Assembly (NCBI GenBank): GCA_903904615.1
Contig: CAIVDG010000302.1
Coordinates: forward strand, 1 to 5,938
Direction: 5' to 3'
Source of the DNA: an uncultured Acidimicrobiaceae bacterium
GTDB taxonomy: Bacteria > Actinomycetota > Acidimicrobiia > Acidimicrobiales > Ilumatobacteraceae
DNA length: 5,938 nt
Positions within the stretch are counted from its first letter, which is position 1; each line of letters begins with the position of its first letter. The notes below the pieces were generated by a model. It searched no databases. It had not been told where the DNA came from and worked only from the letters and a program-made list of their open reading frames with translations. The position numbers and the translations under genes were made by a program. Shown here piece after piece: positions 1-5,315 of this stretch.

Positions 1-621
1 GGTTCCGAAGACGACATCAAGGGTCGCATCAGCCAAATCAAGACCGAAATCGACAACACCGATTCCGACTACGACCGTGAGAAGTTGCAAGAGCGTCTCG
101 CCAAGTTGTCTGGTGGAGTTGCAGTTCTCAAGGTTGGCGCTGCCACCGAAGTTGAACTGAAGGAAAAGAAGCACCGCATTGAAGACGCTGTCAGCACCAC
201 AAAGGCTGCCATCGAAGAAGGCGTCGTTCCTGGTGGTGGAGTTGCACTTCTTCGCGCACAGGCTGCTGTAATTGCCGCTGCTGAAAAGCTCACAGGCGAT
301 GAAGCAACTGGTGCTCGCATGGTGGCTCGCTCACTTGAAGGTCCGTTGAAGCAAATCGCCGAGAACGCTGGCCTTGAAGGCGGAGTCGTCGTTGAGAAGG
401 TAAAGAGCCTGAAGGGCAACGAAGGTTTGAACGCTGCAACAGGCGAGTACGAAGACCTTGTGAAGCTTGGCGTTATCGACGCTGCAAAAGTGACACGTTC
501 GGCTCTCCAGAATGCAGCATCAATTGCAGCACTCTTCCTCACCACCGAAGCCGTCATTGCTGACAAGCCTGAAGAGGCTTCGCATGCTGGCCACGACCAT
601 GGCGGTATGGGCGACTTCTAG
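1..621 (+). CDS. groEL: 60 kDa chaperonin GroEL (Cpn60), C-terminal part
   Basis: This is the last 206 codons of the ATP-driven cytosolic folding chaperonin; the start lies left of the window. It reads in frame from base 1 to a TAG at 619-621. It covers the end of the apical domain, the second intermediate segment and the C-terminal equatorial domain. Diagnostic stretches are SDYDREKLQERLAKLSGGVAV (fragment residues 22-42), KVGAATEVELKEKKHRIEDA (44-63) and EEGVVPGGGVALL (72-84). They end with VKLGVIDAAKVTRSALQ. The Asp of RIEDA (residue 62) matches the catalytic ATPase aspartate known as D398 in the E. coli protein. The tail departs from a plain GGM repeat: it is short, carries three histidines (SHAGHDHGGMGDF) and ends in Phe. 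No groES is visible in the window. A strong terminator follows 31 bp after the stop, so groEL is the last gene of its transcript. Family identity is essentially certain. Whether this is the GroEL1- or GroEL2-type paralogue cannot be decided from this end alone. Confidence 0.97.
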   Translation, partial: GSEDDIKGRISQIKTEIDNTDSDYDREKLQERLAKLSGGVAVLKVGAATEVELKEKKHRIEDAVSTTKAAIEEGVVPGGGVALLRAQAAVIAAAEKLTGDEATGARMVARSLEGPLKQIAENAGLEGGVVVEKVKSLKGNEGLNAATGEYEDLVKLGVIDAAKVTRSALQNAASIAALFLTTEAVIADKPEEASHAGHDHGGMGDF

Positions 622-652
622 TCCTCCGTTCGTCAAGAACACTCTGAATTCT

Positions 653-687
653 CGCCGTGGCGACCGAAAGGTTGCCACGGCGTTTTT
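653..687 (+). terminator. Rho-independent terminator after groEL
   Basis: A 13-pair stem (653-665 with 670-682; CGCCGTGGCGACC against GGTTGCCACGGCG) contains a single G-U wobble. It closes on a GAAA tetraloop (666-669) and is followed directly by five T (683-687). Stem, stable tetraloop and U-tract are all present and it sits 31 bp downstream of the groEL stop, so this is a canonical intrinsic terminator. It insulates the lipoprotein gene from groEL transcription. Confidence 0.94.
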
Positions 688-704
688 CATTTCACCGTCC
701 GTTT

Positions 705-752
705 ACAGTGCATGACTGTTCATTCTGAGGCGAGTTCACTACGCTCTCAGAA
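705..752 (+). promoter_or_regulatory. Probable promoter/operator region of the lipoprotein gene, with two dyads
   Basis: This segment lies between the groEL terminator and the ribosome site. It holds two inverted repeats. The first is ACAGT-N5-ACTGT (705-719). The second is TTCTGAGGCG (723-732) against CGCTCTCAGAA (742-752), giving 10 pairs with one bulged T at 745 and a 9-base loop. A -10-like TACGCT (740-745) overlaps the second dyad, with a weak -35-like TGTTCA (717-722) 17 bp upstream. If that promoter is real, transcription would begin near 752, just before the SD. The dyads would then sit where a repressor or activator would bind. If transcription starts further upstream, the second dyad becomes a leader hairpin 5 nt before the SD. 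The symmetry is seen directly; its role is inferred. Confidence 0.4.
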
Positions 753-768
753 GTCTTAGGGGAGATGT

Positions 769-2412
769 ATGAAAAACAAGAGATTCGTATTCACACGTGT
801 GGTTGCCGGAGTGGCAGTGACGGCGCTTTTGGCGGCGTGTGGCGCTGGGTCGGAATCGTCCGACACAACGGAGCGCACACGAAACACCACGCTATGGTCC
901 GCAACCACCGTGCCAACAAAAGTCGTGGTGTACGGAACACAAGACGGGCTTGTTGAGTACGTACAAGTTCCTAGCGAATCTGGCGAAGTGACACCCACCC
1001 GAATAACTCAGGTTGTACCGAACACCACGTGGTGGAACGCAGTTGTGACCGCAGCAGTGGACACGTCGCGATCCGAAGTAATTTTCGGCGGAAATTCCCA
1101 AGACGGGAAGGCGTATGTTTCAAAGGTAAATACCGACGGAACTAGCCAAAGTCTCATTTATGAAGAGACGACCACACTCGTGTTCGGAATGGGGTACGAC
1201 CCAGTCGCTCGCATCATCGCACTTAATCACAACAAGTCTGGCGACATCTTCTACATGGTGCATTCAGTTGACGAAGTGAATTCACCGCTTCGAAATGGAG
1301 TTGGCGCTTACTATGCGTTGCCACTGCTCACCAGCTATGGACCAGGGTCATTGATTTCCACCAATTCATCGATTCGACTTGTTCAAGCGACGAATCCAAC
1401 AAGAATTTTCAGTTCGTCGGCTGTTTTGAGTAGCTCACCATACGACATGTGGGCGTTCGCAAAAGATACGACTTCAGACTTCATCTACGGAGGACGTCAA
1501 CGAGTTGGAGAGTTGGTGCAAACCAAAACCGACGCGGGAACAGCTATTTCGACGGTTCGCTCCATTGCTAGCCCCGCATCACTTGCTGTCTTCTCCGATG
1601 GAACTATCGCCGTTGGAAAAGGAACAGGAGTGACTGACAATGTGCCGACGGTCGGCGCTCTAACAATTGTTGACCCCACAGGTGCATCACCAGATGTTGA
1701 AGTAGGGGGAGTCGGATCGGGTGAAGCTGCATCGGGCTTGCAGTCCGTGTGGGCGGTGGAATCACCGATTGCCGATACACCAGCTCAAATAGATGGCGAT
1801 TTTGAAGTAGGCGGGTCAATTTATTGCGGTGACGCGGCATGGCGAGATGATCTTCCACTGAGCCGTTTATCGCGTAAGCCAATTGAAGGTGTGCGTTCGT
1901 ATGCGTGGTTCCGCAATGGTGTTCAGATGGAGGGAGTCACATCGGACACGATTGTTCTGTCACAAGGCGGTTCGTATCAGTGTGCTGTCACGGCAGGAAA
2001 CCTTGCCGGTAGTGGCCAATCGGCTCAATCTGAAGCTGTCGCTGTGCCCTCGTTGCCAGGAGAAGAAACAACGACACCTTCGGAAGGTTCGACTGAATCG
2101 CCTGTGGTAACAGTTCCGGTTGCCGCGCCCGCAACACCGGTTGTTGTAGTGACTCCTTCATTGCGTTCAGTGAAATGGACGTTCACGGGTCGCACGGTGA
2201 AGGTGACATTCCGTAAGTATTCAGGAGCGACGAAATATCGCTTGTATGTGCGTGGTGCTACTCGTAAAAACATCGTGTGTAAGTCTGCAAAGACCACAGT
2301 GACGTGTACGACGACGACTCTGAAGAAGGGCCTCAACTCGTTCAGTGCAAAGGCATTGAGTACGTCGGGTGCAACGCTCGCACTGAGTACAAAGACCCGC
2401 ATAACGAAGTAG
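769..2412 (+). CDS. Secreted lipoprotein with propeller-like body and Ig-like domain, function unknown
   Basis: I do not recognise a named family for this 547-residue protein. It starts with a clear lipoprotein signal: positive n-region (MKNKR), hydrophobic core and lipobox LAAC with the lipidated Cys at residue 24. It should therefore be anchored on the outer face of the membrane. Residues about 45-330 are beta-rich. Recurring short patterns of hydrophobic residues, Tyr/Phe, Gly-Gly or Gly-Thr and then a second Gly (near 53-60, 104-113, 238-247 and 280-286) suggest a divergent beta-propeller. Residues about 340-427 look like an Ig-like domain: Cys353, the core Trp380 in YAWFRNG, and Cys405 in GSYQC. 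A Thr/Pro/Val/Glu-rich linker (428-463) leads to a C-terminal all-beta domain (464-547) with a likely disulfide pair, Cys504-Cys513. The start is supported by AGGGGAG at 758-764, 4 nt upstream. A surface adhesin or sensor-like scaffold is possible, but no enzymatic motif is visible. Confidence 0.9.
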   Translation: MKNKRFVFTRVVAGVAVTALLAACGAGSESSDTTERTRNTTLWSATTVPTKVVVYGTQDGLVEYVQVPSESGEVTPTRITQVVPNTTWWNAVVTAAVDTSRSEVIFGGNSQDGKAYVSKVNTDGTSQSLIYEETTTLVFGMGYDPVARIIALNHNKSGDIFYMVHSVDEVNSPLRNGVGAYYALPLLTSYGPGSLISTNSSIRLVQATNPTRIFSSSAVLSSSPYDMWAFAKDTTSDFIYGGRQRVGELVQTKTDAGTAISTVRSIASPASLAVFSDGTIAVGKGTGVTDNVPTVGALTIVDPTGASPDVEVGGVGSGEAASGLQSVWAVESPIADTPAQIDGDFEVGGSIYCGDAAWRDDLPLSRLSRKPIEGVRSYAWFRNGVQMEGVTSDTIVLSQGGSYQCAVTAGNLAGSGQSAQSEAVAVPSLPGEETTTPSEGSTESPVVTVPVAAPATPVVVVTPSLRSVKWTFTGRTVKVTFRKYSGATKYRLYVRGATRKNIVCKSAKTTVTCTTTTLKKGLNSFSAKALSTSGATLALSTKTRITK

Positions 2413-2445
2413 AGGGTTTGCACTAGCGGCCTTCACGTGATTTTG

Positions 2446-2492
2446 GACTGCCCTCAGTAACAACAAAGAAGTATTGTTACTGGGGTGCAGTC
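2446..2492 (+). repeat. Long imperfect inverted repeat over the ATP-grasp start codon
   Basis: Bases 2446-2463 pair with 2474-2492 to form an 18-pair stem. It has one bulged T (2486), one G-U wobble (2454-2483) and a 10-base loop (2464-2473). The core CAGTAACAA/TTGTTACTG is perfect. The GTG start codon (2485-2487) lies inside the right arm, and the only SD-like string, AAAGAAG (2465-2471), lies in the loop. There is no T-tract after the stem, so it is not a standard intrinsic terminator. It begins 34 bp after the lipoprotein stop. It may weaken read-through from that gene, hide the start codon in a read-through mRNA, or act on DNA as an operator around the TATTGT box. The structure is certain as sequence; the role is inferred. 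Confidence 0.75.
2472..2477 (+). promoter_or_regulatory. Candidate -10 box for a leaderless ATP-grasp transcript
   Basis: TATTGT fits the actinobacterial -10 consensus TANNNT and ends exactly 7 nt before the GTG at 2485. That is the distance expected when transcription starts on the first base of the start codon. No convincing -35 is present at 17-18 bp, which is common for such promoters. No well-placed SD precedes the GTG, which also favours a leaderless start. The box is partly inside the right arm of the dyad at 2446-2492. Confidence 0.35.
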
Positions 2493-3357
2493 TTCAATCG
2501 CTTTAGTGTCGTGTGGCGAAGCGCGCGAGCACGATACGGACTTGCCACTTCTCATTCGGGCTTTTGGTGACCGCGGGTTAGTTGCCCACATTGTTGACTG
2601 GGATGATTCATCGGTTGATTGGTCGTCCTATCGCGCCGCCATTGTTCGTTCGCCATGGGACTATCACCGCCGTTACGGCGAGTTCGTGCAGTGGTTGAGC
2701 GAGGTGTCTGAAAAGGCAACTCTTCATAACTCGACTGACATCATTCGCTGGAATACCGACAAGGTGTATTTGCAAGAACTTGTCAGTGTCGGGTTGCCGG
2801 TTATCCCCACTACATACGTTCGCAGTGCAGAAGATCTGGTTCTCGCTAACGAACTCATTAAGGGAGACGTTGTTGTTAAGCCAACAATTAGTGCGGGCTC
2901 AAACAACACAGAACGCCATGTCAATGTTCCTGCGAGTGCAGCGGCGCACATCACACAACTGGTTGATTCCGGAATGGTGGCGATGGTGCAGCCCTATCAG
3001 CGCTTCATCGATGAACGTGGTGAAACCGGCATGTTGTATTTCAATGGCGAGTACAGCCACGCGTTCCGCAAGGGAGCCATTTTGGCCACTGGTGAGAACA
3101 CGAAGAACGGGCTCTTCACAGAAGAAGACATTGGCCCACGTGATGCGTCTCGCGAAGAACGAGAACTTGGCGATGACGTCTTGGATTTTGTCACGGAGAA
3201 GTTTGGTCGGGCACCGCTGTATGCACGGGTGGACGTGGTGCGCGGTTCCGGCGGTTATCCGGTCCTTATGGAGTTAGAAATGGCTGAACCGTCGCTGTAT
3301 CTGCACACATCGCGTGATTCGGCAACCCGCTTCGTTCAAGCGTTCCTGGCACAATAA
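2485..3357 (+). CDS. ATP-grasp domain ligase, substrate unknown
   Basis: This is a 290-residue cytosolic ATP-grasp enzyme, a fold that joins a carboxylate to an amine or similar nucleophile through an acyl-phosphate. The N-terminal part (ALVSCGEAREHD at 6-17, VDWDD at 37-41, VDWSSYRAAIVRSPWDYHRR at 44-63) is the typical pre-ATP-grasp start of the group that includes the D-cycloserine enzyme DcsG and RimK/glutathione-synthetase-like proteins. The ATP site shows VVVKPTISAGSNNTERH (129-145), with Lys132 the likely phosphate-binding lysine, and VQPYQRFIDERGETGMLYFNG (168-188). Metal ligands are probably Asp250 (YARVDVV), Glu263 and Glu265 (LMELEMAEPSLYL). Length is normal for the group. GTG at 2485 is the only ordinary start after the in-frame stop at 2458, and it places the conserved first strand correctly. 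No carrier protein or peptide substrate lies next to it. A cycloserine role is not supported, because no other biosynthesis genes are visible. Confidence 0.9.
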   Translation: MQSSIALVSCGEAREHDTDLPLLIRAFGDRGLVAHIVDWDDSSVDWSSYRAAIVRSPWDYHRRYGEFVQWLSEVSEKATLHNSTDIIRWNTDKVYLQELVSVGLPVIPTTYVRSAEDLVLANELIKGDVVVKPTISAGSNNTERHVNVPASAAAHITQLVDSGMVAMVQPYQRFIDERGETGMLYFNGEYSHAFRKGAILATGENTKNGLFTEEDIGPRDASREERELGDDVLDFVTEKFGRAPLYARVDVVRGSGGYPVLMELEMAEPSLYLHTSRDSATRFVQAFLAQ

Positions 3358-3389
3358 TCGTCACTTCTCTCCCGTGGCATGTCCCTCGC

Positions 3390-3395
3390 TAGGTT
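3390..3395 (+). promoter_or_regulatory. Candidate -10 box for hemQ, consistent with a leaderless start
   Basis: TAGGTT matches TANNNT and ends exactly 7 nt before the ATG at 3403, the same geometry as at the ATP-grasp gene upstream. A GGAG at 3396-3399 is only 3 nt from that ATG, which is close for an SD. This leaves two readings: a short-spaced SD in a transcript coming from upstream, or an independent leaderless transcript. Both favour the ATG at 3403 over the one at 3379. No good -35 is seen. Confidence 0.3.
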
Positions 3396-3402
3396 GGAGT
3401 TC

Positions 3403-4077
3403 ATGAGCGAACCAATGTCCCCCTCAGTTGGCCTGGCAGTTATCCACCTGTTTTGTAAGCCGTTTCCCGAATTTGATGGTGAAGCACTTGTGCAGGCAGT
3501 GAAGAATGCCGAGAACAACGGAGTCACGGTGGTCACCGTTTCTATGTTGGGCCACAAGGCCGATGTTGCAGTCATGGGACTTGCAGCAGACATGCGCGCA
3601 TTGAAGGCTCTCCAAACAGGAGTTCAGCATGCTGGTCTTGAAGTGGTGGACAGCTATGTGTCGCTTACCGAGGTGAGTGAATATGCCAAGGGCATGCCAC
3701 AAGAAATGTTGAACGCACGTTTGTATCCGCAGCTTCCACCTGCAGGGAAGAACGCATGGTGTTTCTACCCAATGTCAAAGCGTCGCAACGAGGGTCAAAA
3801 CTGGTTCACGCTTGAATACGACAAGCGTAAAGAGCTCATGGAAGAACACGGAAAGAGCGGCCGAACATTTGCTGGTCGCGTTATTCAGCTGGTCACCGGG
3901 TCTGCTGGTCTCGACGACTTTGAATGGGGAGTCACGCTCTTTGGCGTGCACCCAGACGATTTGAAAGAAGTGGTGTACACCATGCGCTACGACGAAGCCT
4001 CTGCGGTCTACGCAGAATTCGGTGCGTTCTATGTAGGTATGGTCACCCCAGTCGAGGAACTAATTAACGAGATCTAA
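3403..4077 (+). CDS. hemQ: Coproheme decarboxylase (HemQ/ChdC, chlorite dismutase family)
   Basis: The enzyme removes two propionate carboxyls from coproheme III, using hydrogen peroxide, to give heme b. This is the last step of the coproporphyrin-dependent pathway of Gram-positive bacteria, and it acts in the cytosol as an oligomer. Family signatures are WCFYPMSKRR, NWFTLEY, LMEEHGKSGRTFAGRV, QLVTGSAGLDDFEWGVTLF and VVYTMRYDEASAVYAEFGAFYVG. With the start chosen here (224 residues), the catalytic Tyr is Y122, the neighbouring Lys of the YPMSK motif is K126, and the proximal heme ligand is H149. Q162 falls where the Firmicutes-type enzymes carry a distal Gln; the 27-residue Tyr-His spacing also matches that type from memory. 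An ATG at 3379 would add 8 residues but has no SD or -10 box. The gene lies 45 bp after the ATP-grasp gene and may be partly co-transcribed. No other heme gene (hemE, hemY/hemG, hemH) is in the window. Proteins with true chlorite dismutase activity share the fold, but the YPMSK tyrosine points to ChdC. Confidence 0.95.
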   Translation: MSEPMSPSVGLAVIHLFCKPFPEFDGEALVQAVKNAENNGVTVVTVSMLGHKADVAVMGLAADMRALKALQTGVQHAGLEVVDSYVSLTEVSEYAKGMPQEMLNARLYPQLPPAGKNAWCFYPMSKRRNEGQNWFTLEYDKRKELMEEHGKSGRTFAGRVIQLVTGSAGLDDFEWGVTLFGVHPDDLKEVVYTMRYDEASAVYAEFGAFYVGMVTPVEELINEI

Positions 4078-4170
4078 CGTGGCTACTGCTCTGCGGATTC
4101 TCGTTGTGCAAATTGTGCGAGCCATTTTGCGAAGGGCTTCGCGTTGACGGAGTATCTCGTCTGTGTAGAG
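4078..4170. other. Convergent intergenic gap with weak hairpins
   Basis: This 93-bp gap separates the 3' ends of hemQ (plus) and the alcohol dehydrogenase gene (minus). It contains GCGAA-GGGC-TTCGC (4129-4142 region; five pairs around a four-base loop) and a second small stem at 4146-4161 with one bulged G. TTTT (4125-4128) lies on the plus-strand 5' side of the first stem, so neither strand reads stem-then-U-tract. A weak bidirectional terminator is possible but not convincing. A short frame from GTG 4079 to TGA 4145-4147 is discussed as a finding and is not called as a gene. Confidence 0.35.
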
Positions 4171-5220
4171 CTACTTGTCTAGCTCAAACATGATTTTCAT
4201 CACGCCTTCTTCGCGTGCATCAAACATTCGGTAGCCCTCTGCGCCATCTGACAAATTCATTCGGTGGGTAAAGATTCCGTCGCCTTTTACGCGACCATTC
4301 TGAATGAGAGGAACAAGCTCGCCCCACTGGGCAACCACGTTTGCAATTCCCGCGCGCACAGTGAGATTTCTGTAGATAATGTCGCGCATGGGGACCGCAG
4401 TGTCTCCTTGCGGAAGTCCGATGAACGACGCAGTTGCACCGTGCCGAGCCAGTGACGGAACTAATCCAATTGCACTGCGTGCCCCGGATGCTTCAAAAAT
4501 GGAATCACACGCGGCGCCCTTGGTGATCTCTCGAATCTGGTCTCGTGCAGTGTCGGGTTCTAATGCAATTGCACCAAGTGATTCAGCGTGGCGACGTCGA
4601 GTTTCCACCGGATCAACAGCGAACACTTGCGCAGCACCTTGTGCAAACGCCAATTCAATTCCCAACAAACCAATCGGGCCCAATCCAACGATTGCAACAC
4701 GCGAACCAGGAGAGACATCTGCACGACTCACACCGAAATGTGCAGTGGCGAGTGCGTCGGTGAGCAGCACTGCTTGGTCGTCAGAGACTCCATCGGGAAT
4801 TTTCATCAAAGTGAGGTCGGCATTTGGAACCTGCGCGAACTCAGCTTGACCACCTTGTAGGCGAGTACTGAGGCCGAACGCAGTGCTCCGTGAACAACGC
4901 CCCACGCGAGAGAGGCAGGCACTGCACTCACCGCAACCAGAACCTCCCGCCGCAATGACGCGATCGCCAATGGCGAATCTGTGCACCTCGGAACCTTTTG
5001 CAACAATCTCGCCGATGAATTCGTGGCCAACACAGAACGGTTCAACACCTGCGGAGTAATCGGTCTTGCCAATTTTGTCGCCGTGGTAGATGTGCAGGTC
5101 ACTACCGCAGATACTGCAATGGCTCACGCGCAAGAGAACTGCGTGGTCAAAGGCAAGCGATGGGTCGGGGTATTCCTCAAACCGAATGTCGCGTGCCCCG
5201 TGGAAAACCAAAGCCTTCAT
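4171..5220 (-). CDS. Zinc-dependent alcohol dehydrogenase (MDR superfamily), probably NAD-linked
   Basis: This is a 349-residue medium-chain dehydrogenase that should oxidise an alcohol, or reduce the matching carbonyl; the substrate cannot be read from the sequence. The N-terminal GroES-like domain carries catalytic zinc ligands Cys38 (CSICGSD), His66 and Glu67 (VGHEF), with Asp155 (LLTDALATA) near the site. A structural zinc loop is present as Cys96, Cys99, Cys102 and Cys109. The Rossmann domain shows GLGPIG (179-184). An acidic Asp203 ends the second strand (FAVDP), which favours NAD over NADP. Length is typical. The start at 5220 has a strong SD, AGGGGG (5232 to 5227 read on the minus strand), 6 nt upstream. 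The gene is convergent with hemQ and divergent from the acyl-CoA dehydrogenase gene, with which it may share a control region. The last structural-zinc spacing is one residue shorter than usual. Threonine- or sorbitol-dehydrogenase-like members cannot be excluded. Confidence 0.94.
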   Translation of the reverse strand: MKALVFHGARDIRFEEYPDPSLAFDHAVLLRVSHCSICGSDLHIYHGDKIGKTDYSAGVEPFCVGHEFIGEIVAKGSEVHRFAIGDRVIAAGGSGCGECSACLSRVGRCSRSTAFGLSTRLQGGQAEFAQVPNADLTLMKIPDGVSDDQAVLLTDALATAHFGVSRADVSPGSRVAIVGLGPIGLLGIELAFAQGAAQVFAVDPVETRRRHAESLGAIALEPDTARDQIREITKGAACDSIFEASGARSAIGLVPSLARHGATASFIGLPQGDTAVPMRDIIYRNLTVRAGIANVVAQWGELVPLIQNGRVKGDGIFTHRMNLSDGAEGYRMFDAREEGVMKIMFELDK

Positions 5221-5226
5221 GATGTA

Positions 5227-5232
5227 CCCCCT
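5227..5232 (-). promoter_or_regulatory. Ribosome binding site of the alcohol dehydrogenase gene
   Basis: AGGGGG on the minus strand stands 6 nt before the ATG whose first base is 5220. Spacing and match are good and fix this start. A -10-like TAGGGT (5246 to 5241, minus) lies further upstream, but no -35 at a normal distance supports it. The TTGAAA at 5264 to 5259 is only 12 nt away from it. Confidence 0.7.
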
Positions 5233-5265
5233 GTGCCTTCACCCTAGTAACTGGACCGTTTCAAC

Positions 5266-5295
5266 GAGACAGTAGGGGGCGGGCTCACATACGAT
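5266..5295 (+). promoter_or_regulatory. Candidate promoter of the acyl-CoA dehydrogenase gene
   Basis: GAGACA (5266-5271, four of six bases of TTGACA) is followed after 18 bp by TACGAT (5290-5295, fits TANNNT). Transcription would begin near 5302, leaving a leader of about 14 nt that includes the AGAAGGGGG ribosome site (5303-5311), 4 nt before the ATG at 5316. It lies within the 95-bp divergent gap (5221-5315), so one regulator could serve both genes. The match is moderate and the call is inferential. Confidence 0.35.
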
Positions 5296-5315
5296 GACGG
5301 GCAGAAGGGGGCGAC

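Noticed and set aside
69..566. Long open frame on the minus strand opposite groEL (165 codons)
   Set aside because: It is the antisense shadow of a highly conserved gene. Its Ala/Ser/Pro-rich product has no recognisable domain, and codon bias of the plus-strand gene explains the absence of stops.
765..956. ATG at 765 as the start after the AGGGGAG site
   Set aside because: It is almost in contact with the SD and leads to a 63-codon frame without features. The overlapping ATG at 769 gives a perfect lipoprotein signal peptide.
2485..3357. Naming the ATP-grasp gene dcsG or a cycloserine biosynthesis gene
   Set aside because: The resemblance is at family level only and none of the other cycloserine genes is nearby.
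3379..3402. ATG at 3379 as the hemQ start
   Set aside because: It has no SD and no -10 box, and it adds eight residues before the conserved region. ATG 3403 has both a nearby GGAG and a TANNNT box at 7 nt.
3403..4077. Chlorite dismutase (chlorite detoxification)
   Set aside because: The YPMSK tyrosine and HG motif are those of coproheme decarboxylases, and no perchlorate or chlorate reduction genes are visible.
4129..4142. GCGAA-GGGC-TTCGC hairpin as a true terminator
   Set aside because: The stem is only five pairs and no T-tract follows it on either strand.
4379..4849. Open frame on the plus strand inside the alcohol dehydrogenase gene (156 codons)
   Set aside because: It lies antisense to a protein with intact catalytic motifs and has low-complexity Ala/Ser/Pro composition, so it is a shadow frame.
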